Source of the DNA: Pseudomonas sp. efr-133-TYG-5
GTDB lineage: Bacteria; Pseudomonadota; Gammaproteobacteria; Pseudomonadales; Pseudomonadaceae
Length of the DNA stretch: 64,000 nucleotides
NCBI RefSeq assembly: GCF_030209175.1
Contig: NZ_JARVSM010000004.1
Coordinates: 248,001 to 312,000 of the forward strand
Direction: 5' to 3'
The position numbers and the translations under genes are program-made. A model generated the notes under the pieces. The model was not told the origin of the DNA and did no database searches. It saw nothing but the letters and a program-made list of their open reading frames with translations. Positions 36,818 through 45,218 of this stretch are shown one piece after another (within the stretch, counting starts at the first letter, position 1; every line of letters starts with the position of its first letter).

Positions 36818-39268
36818 ATGAGCAAGTCCCGAATGTACCTGCTCGCCGGCAACGGCAGCGCCGCCGATTGGTGGGATGACGCACTGCCGCACTTCCAGAC
36901 TTACGACGTGGTGCCGCTGGAGTTGCCGGGCTTCGGCGCCAACCCGCAACCACCCTGCGCGGATCTGGCGGACTACGCGCAGACCTTGCTGGCGATGACG
37001 GCGCCGGGCAGCGCAATCATGGCGGTCGGGGTCAATGCCTTGCTGGTGTTGCATGCGCTGCAACGGCGGCCCGGGCACTTTTCCCGCAGCGTGTTGTTGG
37101 CGCCGGTCGGGGCGTTTCTGTGGCAGCGGCGCTTGCCGGCACTGATGTCACCGCTGCCGATCCGCAAGACCATTCACTGGCTGCTGTCGAACAAGCCCAC
37201 GCTGTTCGCGCGTAAGTTCTCCAATCAGACCTGGACGCCCGCGCAGTACCAGCGCATGGGCGCCGGCTATGCGCGCTGCCGGGCGTTCGTGCCGCACTGG
37301 CAGCTGATTCGCGCCGACACCGCGCTGCCGCTGCTGGAGTGGATCACCGATCCGGTCGAGCTGGTCTGGGGTGATCAGGACGCCGTACTCGGCATTGAGC
37401 AGGCGGCGGCGTGGTCGGCGATTCTGGCTCGCGCCGATCTGACCATCAGTCTCAAGCCCGGTTGGGGGCATTACCCGTGGATCGACGCGCCTGCGCAATT
37501 CGCACAGTGGCTGGAGTCGGGCGAGCGCGGGTTCGTCGCGCACACCAAGGGCGGGCGTTTGCGTCTGGCGGAGCTGGCCCGGCAGGCGGTGCCGGCGGCG
37601 CTGACGCTCAACGATTGCACCGATCCGCGTCTCCCGGCATTTCTCGCCGCCCAACCTGATGTGACCTGGGCGGTGCGCTCCTCCAGTTATGGCGAAGACC
37701 AGGCCGATTCGGCGAATGCCGGTTTGAGCACGACCTATCTGCGCGAGCCCGCCGCCCATGTGCCGAAACGCATCGCCGAACTGACGGCCGCAGGCGTCGA
37801 GGAAGTGGTGGTGCAGCGCTTCATCACCCCGGTGGTTTCCGGGATCGCGTTTGTGCGACATCTGTCGGTCGAGCTGGAATGGGTTGCAGGCCATCTCGAA
37901 TCGCTGGCCGACGGTCACGTCAGCCCCTCACGAGCAACGCTGTCGCGGCTTGGCGATGCCTGGCGCAGCGGCACGTTCACGCCATCCCACGGTTTGACCG
38001 AGGACCTGCTGTGGCGCTTTCTGCAAGACGTGTTGCGCGTGTTCCACTACGTACCCGGTGACGTCGAATGGGCCTGGGACGGTGCGCAACTGTGGTTGCT
38101 GCAATACCGACCGATCAGCGACTACGGCTGGCGCCGCCACCTGACCGCCGCCAACATTGCCGAGATCCTGCCGCCGCAACCGAGCGTGCTGGTGGAGTAC
38201 GCCCAGCGCCGAGCGGCAGCAAGTATTCCGGCGATCATGGCGCGTTGGGATGCGCGGGTGTTGCAGGACAACGAGCCCTTTACCGCAGTGTTCGGTGGCG
38301 CGTCCTACATCAACAATGATCTGTTCCTCGCCCGGTTGGCCGACTGGGGCATCAGCGCCGCTAACTACGCCGGTGAAGTTGGCGGCGCGACTCCGCATCT
38401 GCCGTGGCGACCGCTGCAGATGCTGCGTTCGCTGCCGCTGTTCCTGCGTATGCAACGCAAGGCTCGCGGCCATTTGCTGAACCTTGAACAAGGCTTGCAG
38501 CGCTTCGATCGGGAACTGGCCGAACTCGTCGCCCAGGGTGCCGATGGCCAGCAATTGGCCGACTGGTTCACGCGGTTCTACGTCTTCGTCGTGCAAGGCA
38601 ACCTGTGCATCGCCACGGCGCTGGCCAGCAGCGGCGGCGACGTGCTGGGCCGACCGCCCACCGCTTACGACAACCTGGAAAACAGTCCTCATCGACTGCC
38701 GTGGGAGACCGATCCGGCTACGCCCCGGCCGCCGGCGGGCGACCTTCCCTTGCAGGCGTTCCCGCAATGGTCCCGACTGATCCGTCTCGCGCATTCGACC
38801 GGCCTGCCGGGCCTGCGTGGTTACTACCTGCAAGTGCGCGAGTGGTATCGCGACAACCTGATGCGCATCTTCTTCCGTCTGCATCACGCCATGCCCGTGG
38901 CGGATCGCGAACATTGGTTCGCGCCGCACCCTGACATCCGTACTCGTGACGGCAGCTTCTGGCAGGACGGCCGCAAAGGTGCCGAGCAGGCTACTGGATT
39001 CATGATTTATCCGGGACAGGTGCGGGGCATCCTTGGCGTCGACATCCTGCTGGAAGACACCCTCGACCCGGGGCGGCATGCGCACTATCAAGCGGCGCGG
39101 GCAGTGATTGCGCGGATGGGTGGGCGGTTGTCGCATGGTTCGACGTTGTTGCGGGAACTGCGCAAGCCTTCGGCGGTGATGCCGCAGGTGGATCTGGCGT
39201 GGATCGGCTGCGAAGTGTTGTATCGCGATGGTGAACTGGAATTGATGAATTCGAAGGATATGAAGTGA
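36818..39268 (+). CDS. Alpha/beta-hydrolase fold fused to ATP-grasp and phospho-histidine domains (RPH/PEP-synthase-like)
   Basis: An 816-residue fusion. Residues 1-235 look like an alpha/beta hydrolase, but the nucleophile elbow reads G71-V-N73-A-L, with Asn where Ser is normal; the Asp (WGDQD) and His (GWGHY) remain. Residues 245-435 resemble the PEP-synthase/PPDK ATP-grasp domain: VR287SSSYGEDQADSANAG and Q429-YRPI. The C-terminus has the swivelling domain GGRLSH773GSTLLREL, where H773 matches the phospho-histidine. The PEP-binding barrel is absent, as in rifampicin phosphotransferases. A small-molecule phosphotransferase or ligase is likely; the substrate is unknown. Third gene of the operon; the next gene overlaps its stop as GTGA. 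Confidence 0.75.
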   Translation: MSKSRMYLLAGNGSAADWWDDALPHFQTYDVVPLELPGFGANPQPPCADLADYAQTLLAMTAPGSAIMAVGVNALLVLHALQRRPGHFSRSVLLAPVGAFLWQRRLPALMSPLPIRKTIHWLLSNKPTLFARKFSNQTWTPAQYQRMGAGYARCRAFVPHWQLIRADTALPLLEWITDPVELVWGDQDAVLGIEQAAAWSAILARADLTISLKPGWGHYPWIDAPAQFAQWLESGERGFVAHTKGGRLRLAELARQAVPAALTLNDCTDPRLPAFLAAQPDVTWAVRSSSYGEDQADSANAGLSTTYLREPAAHVPKRIAELTAAGVEEVVVQRFITPVVSGIAFVRHLSVELEWVAGHLESLADGHVSPSRATLSRLGDAWRSGTFTPSHGLTEDLLWRFLQDVLRVFHYVPGDVEWAWDGAQLWLLQYRPISDYGWRRHLTAANIAEILPPQPSVLVEYAQRRAAASIPAIMARWDARVLQDNEPFTAVFGGASYINNDLFLARLADWGISAANYAGEVGGATPHLPWRPLQMLRSLPLFLRMQRKARGHLLNLEQGLQRFDRELAELVAQGADGQQLADWFTRFYVFVVQGNLCIATALASSGGDVLGRPPTAYDNLENSPHRLPWETDPATPRPPAGDLPLQAFPQWSRLIRLAHSTGLPGLRGYYLQVREWYRDNLMRIFFRLHHAMPVADREHWFAPHPDIRTRDGSFWQDGRKGAEQATGFMIYPGQVRGILGVDILLEDTLDPGRHAHYQAARAVIARMGGRLSHGSTLLRELRKPSAVMPQVDLAWIGCEVLYRDGELELMNSKDMK

Positions 39269-39774
39269 AACGACTGCTGGTGTTATTTATGAGCGGGCTG
39301 CCGATGGCAGCGATGGCGTCGGATGTCTGCAATGAGAAAAGCGATACCAAGACCTTTCTTACGCAATGGAAAGACAGTGGAGAAAGTGTCGTGGACATAC
39401 ACTCTGGCTTCTACGATGACGGATTTTCTCTGGAGCGTGGCAAGGTGGTGTACCAAGGCGATCTCAATGGCGATGGCCGAGACGATTTCATCTTCCTCTC
39501 CTATTCAAGTCACGGGTCGGCCGGCGACATGACGTACGCCTTCCTGATCCAGTGCCGTGGTTACCTGAAACATACTGGCGGCGATTACTTTGCCGGGATC
39601 AAGGTGCTAGACGGTCCACCCAAGAACGGCGGCGACTTCAAAGACATCGAGATTTATTCCTACATCAGGGATAAACGCGGGCAGATTCGCTACAAAAACA
39701 ACGCAGCCCTGACCCGACCGCATCTGTGGCAATTCAACCCGCAGACGCAACTTTATGAAGGTCAGTCCGAATAG
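39265..39774 (+). CDS. Exported protein with a Ca-binding-like DxNxDGxxD segment
   Basis: A 169-residue protein starting with GTG that overlaps the preceding stop. A signal peptide (MKRLLVLFMSGLPMAAMA) is followed by C22 and a compact domain with GDLNGDGRDDFIFLSYSS, the kind of Asp-rich loop seen in FG-GAP and EF-type calcium sites. Two cysteines could form a disulfide. Family not recognised. It begins a run of eight exported proteins. Confidence 0.7.
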   Translation: MKRLLVLFMSGLPMAAMASDVCNEKSDTKTFLTQWKDSGESVVDIHSGFYDDGFSLERGKVVYQGDLNGDGRDDFIFLSYSSHGSAGDMTYAFLIQCRGYLKHTGGDYFAGIKVLDGPPKNGGDFKDIEIYSYIRDKRGQIRYKNNAALTRPHLWQFNPQTQLYEGQSE

Positions 39775-39796
39775 ATTTCAGTGACGGAGTTACAGC

Positions 39797-40279
39797 GTGA
39801 AAGGATGCTCAGTTCTACTCGGTGGCCTCTTGGCCATTGCCACGTCCGTGGCTTTCGCCGCTGACCCGGATTTCAAGGATTACACCGTCACCCCAGTGTT
39901 CACCGGGCCCCATCACGAACTGCTGCCGCAAGCCGACAGCAACGCGACGATCAATCAGGCGCGCGCGCAGGCACTCAAAGGCAAGGTCAACTTTGCCGGC
40001 CACTACATCCTGCACCGACTCGGTTGTGGCGGCAGTGCAATGTGCGGCGAAGTGCTGGACGTGCGCACGGGGGAGGTGGTTGGCGGGCTGCCGAATGCGT
40101 ACGACGGCACGACTCTCAGCCTGGCGAGCCAGCCTGATAGCCGCCTGCTCATTGTTTCCGGCATTGCCGCCGATACCGAAGAGGACGCGCAGGGTAATGA
40201 GCTGGAGATTCGCTACAGAACCCGTTACTACGAGTTCGTGAACAACGAGTTCCGGCTGCTGACGTACCAAGATTTGTGA
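39797..40279 (+). CDS. Exported protein of unknown family
   Basis: A 160-residue protein with a GTG start at 39797 (no good ATG is available), a signal peptide ending S-V-A-F-A-A near residue 22, and a mature domain with KVNFAGHYILHRLGCGGSAM and a C-terminal YYEFVNNEFRLL. Two to three cysteines suggest periplasmic folding. I have no functional match. It lies 22 bases after the previous gene and 28 before the next. Confidence 0.68.
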   Translation: MKGCSVLLGGLLAIATSVAFAADPDFKDYTVTPVFTGPHHELLPQADSNATINQARAQALKGKVNFAGHYILHRLGCGGSAMCGEVLDVRTGEVVGGLPNAYDGTTLSLASQPDSRLLIVSGIAADTEEDAQGNELEIRYRTRYYEFVNNEFRLLTYQDL

Positions 40280-40307
40280 TCGCCGCCGTTTGATTAAGGA
40301 TGATTGG

Positions 40308-40685
40308 ATGAACCGCTTTTGCATTCGGCCCATGTTGGGAGCACTTCTACTTTTGCCCCTCACCTACGCCATTCCGGCAGCTGCCGAAGAAGGGAGTTGC
40401 TATGGCTATCTCACGGAAATGGTCAGGAGCAGCAACTTCCCGTTCCGCTATGTCGGCAAGGACAAGGTCAATCTGCTGATTGATGAAGACGACGGTGAAA
40501 CCGTGCAAGCCCAGTTGCTCTTTGATACGGACGGCAGCGGCACCATCGGCTGGATCAAATACACCCCGGCCACTCGGGTGTTGCTCAATACCTCGGCTGA
40601 ACTGGAAGAACCGGTGGAATTGTCATTCGATGTCAAGTTCGCCGACGGCTATGCAAAGTGCCTGGCTGGACAACAGGCCGGTTAA
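40308..40685 (+). CDS. Small exported protein of unknown family
   Basis: A 125-residue protein beginning MNRFCIRPMLGALLLL with a signal peptide to about A-A-A-E-E (residue 27). The mature domain (GSCYGYLTEMVRSS ... GYAKCLAGQQ) has two cysteines. The ATG at 40308 has AAGGA at 40296-40300; an upstream TTG at 40290 is in frame but badly placed. Function unknown; member of the exported cluster. Confidence 0.65.
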   Translation: MNRFCIRPMLGALLLLPLTYAIPAAAEEGSCYGYLTEMVRSSNFPFRYVGKDKVNLLIDEDDGETVQAQLLFDTDGSGTIGWIKYTPATRVLLNTSAELEEPVELSFDVKFADGYAKCLAGQQAG

Positions 40686-40704
40686 CGGCAAAAGGGAGTT
40701 TTCC

Positions 40705-41253
40705 ATGAATCAGTATCTTCTCGCGGGCAGCCTTTCGCTGTTGCTCTCGTTTCCAGCTTTCGCCGCTCCCCAGGACGCCTACACCCAGCGCGAAGTCATG
40801 CAATGCGGCGGTGTTGAAGTGGTGATGGTGTCGTCCTGCCGATCCGTGACGGTGGATGACGCCGAAACCCATCTCATCCCGGTCTGTTCCGACCAGACGA
40901 TCAACATCGGCGGCAAAGTGTTGCGGCGCAACATCGATACGGTTGCGCAGCTCACATCTGACGGTAAGAAAGCGACGATGCTGAGTAACGTTGTCGTGGC
41001 GATGGATTGCGTGAAAGGCACCAAGGGCAGCCTTGTTTCGATAGGCGGCTACGGCGGTTGTGGTGCCTGTCCTGAATGGCGCGGGTATTACTCGACGGCG
41101 GGGCGATTGGAACAATACAGCTTCGATAATAGCCAGCGATCGTTTGGCTCGAAGGGTTCGTGGGAAGCGCTGATCAAGTCCTATGGCGTGACGAAGAGAC
41201 AGCTGATGTCAGAAAGCCCGGCGGTGAAGAGGATCGTCTATGGCCAGCCTTAA
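40705..41253 (+). CDS. Exported protein of unknown family
   Basis: A 182-residue protein with a clear signal peptide (MNQYLLAGSLSLLLSFPAFA) and six cysteines in the mature part, including GGYGGCGACPEW. AAGGGAG stands before the ATG. The C-terminal 14 bases overlap the next gene. The cysteine pattern fits a disulfide-bonded periplasmic protein. No known domain recognised. Confidence 0.68.
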   Translation: MNQYLLAGSLSLLLSFPAFAAPQDAYTQREVMQCGGVEVVMVSSCRSVTVDDAETHLIPVCSDQTINIGGKVLRRNIDTVAQLTSDGKKATMLSNVVVAMDCVKGTKGSLVSIGGYGGCGACPEWRGYYSTAGRLEQYSFDNSQRSFGSKGSWEALIKSYGVTKRQLMSESPAVKRIVYGQP

Positions 41254-42079
41254 ATGGGTGTTGATGATCGGCAGTCTTCTGGCCGCCACAAGTGCATTTG
41301 CCGAGGATCCACCGATCGTCGGCAGCGACGGGCACACAGTGACGTTTCGAGCAACAAAATGGACGATGCCCGGGGTGGATTCAGCGACCGCATGGTTCAC
41401 CGCCAACGGCAAATCCTTCCCGCTCTTCAGCACCGACGTTGGCGCTGATGGACACCCGGACTGGCTCAGCCCTGACAAGAAAACTGTATTGCTCGACCCA
41501 GTCGTCTTCGGCATGTTGTCGCTTGAAAATGGTGAAGAAAAACTGGAGTCGCAACAGCATTGCGCTGTGATCTCCATGGAAACCGGTTGCATGCTGGCCG
41601 AGCGCTCCCCGCGTTTTTGTCTTGGCAAATGGGTGGGTAATCAGTGGTTTTCGGAAGATGGCGAAGTCCTCACGCCTAGCCTGGAAACGGAGTCCCCGAA
41701 GGAGTGGTTGAAATATATCTCGACCATCAAAGCTGCGCAGTCCCGCGCCGACTCCATCGAATCGGGCCTGACCTTTTTGAGTCCCGAGTCCTACATGGCG
41801 TGTCATCCCCCGGCGCAAAGTGTTCAGGCCTACAACGACTTGGGTTTTTACCTGGCCGAGGGCGGCAAAGATGAATTGGCACTGAAGTTTTACCGCGGCG
41901 TCGAGGCGGTCGGTAAACGCACAGTGCTGATGTTGAACATCGCCGATTCACTCTGGCGCCTTGATCGCAAAGACGAAGCAAAACGGTATTACGGCGAGTA
42001 CCGCGAGGCGATGACAGCCGCTGGTAATGCACAGAAAATTCCGCAACGGGTCGCTGAGCGAACTGCACATCAAGGATGA
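41240..42079 (+). CDS. Exported protein with C-terminal TPR-like helices
   Basis: A 279-residue protein with a signal peptide (MASLKWVLMIGSLLAATSAFA). The first 160 mature residues are of unknown fold. Residues about 195-265 look like TPR-type helix pairs (AYNDLGFYLAEGGKDELALK; LMLNIADSLWRLDRKDEAKR), suggesting protein binding in the periplasm. It overlaps the gene before it and is followed after four bases by a TTG-started gene. Confidence 0.68.
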   Translation: MASLKWVLMIGSLLAATSAFAEDPPIVGSDGHTVTFRATKWTMPGVDSATAWFTANGKSFPLFSTDVGADGHPDWLSPDKKTVLLDPVVFGMLSLENGEEKLESQQHCAVISMETGCMLAERSPRFCLGKWVGNQWFSEDGEVLTPSLETESPKEWLKYISTIKAAQSRADSIESGLTFLSPESYMACHPPAQSVQAYNDLGFYLAEGGKDELALKFYRGVEAVGKRTVLMLNIADSLWRLDRKDEAKRYYGEYREAMTAAGNAQKIPQRVAERTAHQG

Positions 42080-42083
42080 AAAA

Positions 42084-42845
42084 TTGAACAGGATTGTCCG
42101 TTTTATCGCGCTGCCCATTGGCATGCTGTGCGCGTCGATCGCGCAGGCTAAGGATGATTGCAAAGTCATTGACGCGAGTTCGCAAGTTGAGCAATGCGTG
42201 AAAGCTGACCGCGAGGATGCCGACGCCAAACTCAATGCCAGCTACAAAAAACTGATGGCGCGGTTCGAGTCTCGCTGGAAGCGTGGATCCGAGCAACGCA
42301 AGGCCTATATGGCGACGGCCAAAGACTCGCAGCGCGCCTGGATCAAGTTGCGTGACACGACTTGCCCCCTCGAAGCCACCCATGTTGAACAGGGGTCGCC
42401 GACACATACACTCGTCATTGATAAATGCATTGCCAGATTGAGTCTGGAGCGTGCCGCCTACCTGGATGCGATCGTCTCCGACGGCACGAGTGAAGTGGTC
42501 GACATGGCCGAGGTTTCTGCCTCTGCCTCGCAACGGTTTGGCGATGTAGTGGCTCGCTATGTCACGACCTACGGTAGTCCGTGCCTCAACGTTCAGATTC
42601 TCGCACCCGATGGACACTGGAGAGTGCTGTCGTCCAGGCGCTTTTGCAGTTTTGCCGGCAAGGCATTCTGGACGGACTATGCCGATGCCGGGTTTGAGGA
42701 TCATGCGTTTGCCGAGGACGGGTTGCACGTGACGCTCAGTTTGACGGAGCTTCGTGCACCTGGAGAGAAGCGCCTCGCCTGCGTGATTCCGATTCAGGAC
42801 GAGCAGATCAAAGAGCTGAAATGCGGCGCACCTGAGTCAACCTGA
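42084..42845 (+). CDS. Exported protein with N-terminal lysozyme-inhibitor LprI/DUF1311 domain
   Basis: With a TTG start at 42084 the protein has 253 residues and a good signal peptide (NRIVRFIALPIGMLCASIAQA). The first mature domain (about 25-130) has the DUF1311/LprI pattern: C26...VEQC38, LNASYKKLM, AQ-like RAWIKLRDTTCPLEA and DKCIARLSLERAAYL. LprI-type proteins inhibit lysozyme in Mycobacterium. The rest (about 140-253) is unknown. The start is decided by AAGGA at 42072-42076, seven bases before TTG; the only ATG (42027) lies inside the previous gene and would spoil the signal peptide. Confidence 0.78.
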   Translation: MNRIVRFIALPIGMLCASIAQAKDDCKVIDASSQVEQCVKADREDADAKLNASYKKLMARFESRWKRGSEQRKAYMATAKDSQRAWIKLRDTTCPLEATHVEQGSPTHTLVIDKCIARLSLERAAYLDAIVSDGTSEVVDMAEVSASASQRFGDVVARYVTTYGSPCLNVQILAPDGHWRVLSSRRFCSFAGKAFWTDYADAGFEDHAFAEDGLHVTLSLTELRAPGEKRLACVIPIQDEQIKELKCGAPEST

Positions 42846-42889
42846 AACCCTCAGCGTAAATATTCAAAGATTGATCAACAGGGAAGTGG

Positions 42890-43420
42890 GTGGAATTGAC
42901 CAGGCTCTTGAATGGTATTGCTGCGTTTGGATTATTGGTCGGCTTATTGATGCCATCGGCATCTGCAAGCGAGCCACAGAACATCGGCGAGCTGCATCCT
43001 CCGCTGGTCGTTGCGTCGGGTGACCAGGGCAACCGTCAGAATCCACTCAAGTCCGAAAGCAGCACAGCGAATGCCGCTTGCCCCTCACCTGACTTTTCAG
43101 CGTTTCTCTCAGCCTTCGCTGAAAGCGCAGAGGTGCAAAAAGCCTTCGTCCAGCAGCCGCTGAAAATGCTCACGACCGTGCCCGGTGATCCCGAGCCCGA
43201 GATGCAAAAAAGCAGTCTCAGCGGTGATCAGCTCAAGTTCCCGATCATCCCGGATCTGGCGAAGCGAGAGGCCCAGGGCCTGACGTTGACCGTCAAGGAA
43301 GAGCAGGGTGATCACGCCGTCGCCATCCTGCAGAAACCGGATACCGATTATGTCTTCGAGTATCGGTTTGTCCGTGGGCAATGCTGGCAGCTTGAAGAAG
43401 TGATGGATTACTCGCTTTGA
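42890..43420 (+). CDS. Exported protein sharing a domain with the vgrG-linked Sel1 protein
   Basis: A 176-residue protein with GTG start (42890) or TTG (42896), both served by GGGAAG at 42881-42886. The signal-like segment runs to about A-S-A-S-A (residue 27). From C64 on it matches the domain in the protein at 29750-30763: CPSPDFSAF, then VQ-K-AF...PL, ending CWQLEEVMDYSL versus CWLLTRAEDWSL. It consists of the domain alone, without Sel1 repeats. Function unknown; see the finding on this family. Confidence 0.7.
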   Translation: MELTRLLNGIAAFGLLVGLLMPSASASEPQNIGELHPPLVVASGDQGNRQNPLKSESSTANAACPSPDFSAFLSAFAESAEVQKAFVQQPLKMLTTVPGDPEPEMQKSSLSGDQLKFPIIPDLAKREAQGLTLTVKEEQGDHAVAILQKPDTDYVFEYRFVRGQCWQLEEVMDYSL

Positions 43421-43433
43421 AACAGGTGACCAG

Positions 43434-44537
43434 TTGAAAAGATCAGGTTTGATCGCGTTATTGCTGTGTTCTTTCTCTGCAGTGGCGGGACCGATGTTCC
43501 CGTCACTCAAGTCGTGCATGGGCGCCAACAGCGACTGTGCGCTGGCGCTGAGAGACGATTTCCTGGTGGATGCCAATTCCGGGCAGCGTCTCTCCGAAAA
43601 GCCGGTATCGGCCGGAGCCGCGAGCGTTTTCTGGCTGTATCGCGATGGCGAGCGTTACATCCTGGAGGAAGAAAACTCCTCACAGTCGAAGACGCGGCGC
43701 TGGCTGGTTTTCACCTACGACAGCGGCAAAGTGGTGCTGGACGGCGCTTATGTTTTCTCGATCGACATTGATATGAACACCGGGCCTTACTGGCATGGCT
43801 ACGACTGCCGAGGTGACGCCAAGCCGTTCGCGGTGCCCACGGAAGACTCGTTCAGTGAAGTGGCTTTGGAGGCGTTGTGCGGGGAGGCTGAAGGCTGGGT
43901 CGTCTCGGGCGGGGATGCCAAGGTGCCGGTGTCGGCCAACGGGCTGGCCGTCAGTGTTCCCGTTTACCACGCGCGTAACCGTGAGGGTTCAGCGACGTAC
44001 TTGTTTACTGAAAGCGATGTTCCGGATCTTTCGAAGCTGGTTTGTCTGTCCAACTGTGCCGATACCGCGAAAACGCCGGAGCGCGTCTCGCAGGAGACAG
44101 CGCCAGTGAGGTGGGGGCAGGAAGTAACGTTGTGCTCGGATGACGAAGACATTTACTTCAGCTGCCCGCTGAAGGGTGGCAAGACGGTTTCGGTTTGTGC
44201 GCGGGGAAACAGCAAGCCCACGGCCGGTTCTGTTCAGTATCGCTACGGTGTGCCGGGAAACATCGAGATGGTTTACCCGAAGACTGCTATGCCACCCAAG
44301 GGAAAATTCTTTGTTGTAGATGCGTCGGAGGGCAGCGTGAATCTGAACATCATCAAGTTCAAAAGCGGTGCGTATACCTACCTCGTTAGCCAGGCCCTCG
44401 TGAGTTTTCTGACGGTGTTCAAGGAGGACAAAGTCGTATTCCGGCAGCGATGTGGCTCAGGAAGTTATTCCTCCATAAACCGGGCGGCGCTCCAAGGGGT
44501 GGAGTCACAACTAAAAAGCGCAGAGGACTTTCGCTAG
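43434..44537 (+). CDS. Large exported protein of unknown family, end of the exported cluster
   Basis: A 367-residue protein with TTG start at 43434 (AGGTGA at 43424-43429) and signal peptide (KRSGLIALLLCSFSAVAG). It has about ten cysteines. The central part holds IYFSCPLKGGKTVSVCARG followed by VQYRYGVPGNIEMVYPK, a segment I have seen in uncharacterised Pseudomonas exported proteins. No catalytic motif is apparent. It is the last gene before a 297-base spacer. Confidence 0.7.
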   Translation: MKRSGLIALLLCSFSAVAGPMFPSLKSCMGANSDCALALRDDFLVDANSGQRLSEKPVSAGAASVFWLYRDGERYILEEENSSQSKTRRWLVFTYDSGKVVLDGAYVFSIDIDMNTGPYWHGYDCRGDAKPFAVPTEDSFSEVALEALCGEAEGWVVSGGDAKVPVSANGLAVSVPVYHARNREGSATYLFTESDVPDLSKLVCLSNCADTAKTPERVSQETAPVRWGQEVTLCSDDEDIYFSCPLKGGKTVSVCARGNSKPTAGSVQYRYGVPGNIEMVYPKTAMPPKGKFFVVDASEGSVNLNIIKFKSGAYTYLVSQALVSFLTVFKEDKVVFRQRCGSGSYSSINRAALQGVESQLKSAEDFR

Positions 44538-44834
44538 TTGCTGTTGCCGAGGCTCAGGAAAGAGGACTCAACGACCCCCTTTTTCTGCCCTCGATTCAGT
44601 TACGGCTTGGCCTGACTCCGCAGGCGTTGGCCATGAGGGCTTCGGCGTCGATGTTGCGGAAAAGGTGAACAACTCACCCACGCGGAGCATGGGAACGATC
44701 AAGCCTGGGAGTGACTTGGTAGTCATCTGACAGGAAAATCGCCGCATCGTCTTCTATCCGTTGCAAATAGTGGCGGATCCGTACGAATCCCTTACACTGC
44801 CCCGGCCGTTCATTTTCCTTTTGAGGCTGTGTGC
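44538..44834. other. 297-bp spacer between the exported cluster and the SCP2-like gene
   Basis: No gene is supported. A short plus-strand frame ending at 44668 lacks a ribosome binding site and begins inside the previous gene. No terminator hairpin with T-tract was seen. TTGCAA (44761-44766) and TACACT (44793-44798) look like promoter boxes but are 26 bases apart, too far for sigma-70. Confidence 0.5.
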
Positions 44835-45218
44835 ATGAAATTTCGTTTTCTTCTGTGGATGATGGGTTTGTTGATGGGTAAGGCCAGTCGGACAAATCCT
44901 GCGTTCCAACAGCAGTTGGGTGACAAGGAACTGGTGTTCCAGCTACAGACCCTGGACGGCAAAGTGGCACGGCATTTCGTGGTCAAGGATCAGCGCATCA
45001 CCAGCAAGTCGGGAACGGTAGCGGAGCCGGCGTTCGCCATTGCCTTCAAGGATGCCGCGTACGGCTTCGCCACGATGCAGGCGAAGAACAAGCAACTGGC
45101 GTTCATGCAGGGCATTCAGGACAAGTCGATCCAGCTCAAGGGCAACCCGGCGCTGGTCATGTGGTTCCAGGGCCTGATGAAGTATTTGAAGCCGCGCAAG
45201 GCCAAGCCAAAGGCCTGA
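44835..45218 (+). CDS. SCP2-like lipid-binding domain protein
   Basis: A 127-residue protein with a short hydrophobic start (MKFRFLLWMMGLLMGK) and an SCP2/sterol-carrier-like domain: KELVFQLQTLDGKVARHFVV, the SGTVAEPAFAIAFKDAAYGF section and the closing hydrophobic helix MQGIQDKSIQLKGN ... FQGLMKYLKP. Such small proteins bind lipids or support ubiquinone or polyketide pathways; the role here is unknown. The ATG at 44835 follows TTGAGG; the in-frame GTG at 44829 adds only two residues. A copy of its last 27 codons recurs at 46753-46833. Confidence 0.75.
   Translation: MKFRFLLWMMGLLMGKASRTNPAFQQQLGDKELVFQLQTLDGKVARHFVVKDQRITSKSGTVAEPAFAIAFKDAAYGFATMQAKNKQLAFMQGIQDKSIQLKGNPALVMWFQGLMKYLKPRKAKPKA

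Noticed and set aside
44450..44668. 72-codon frame ending after the exported island
   Set aside because: It begins inside the upstream gene, lacks a ribosome binding site and has no recognised content.
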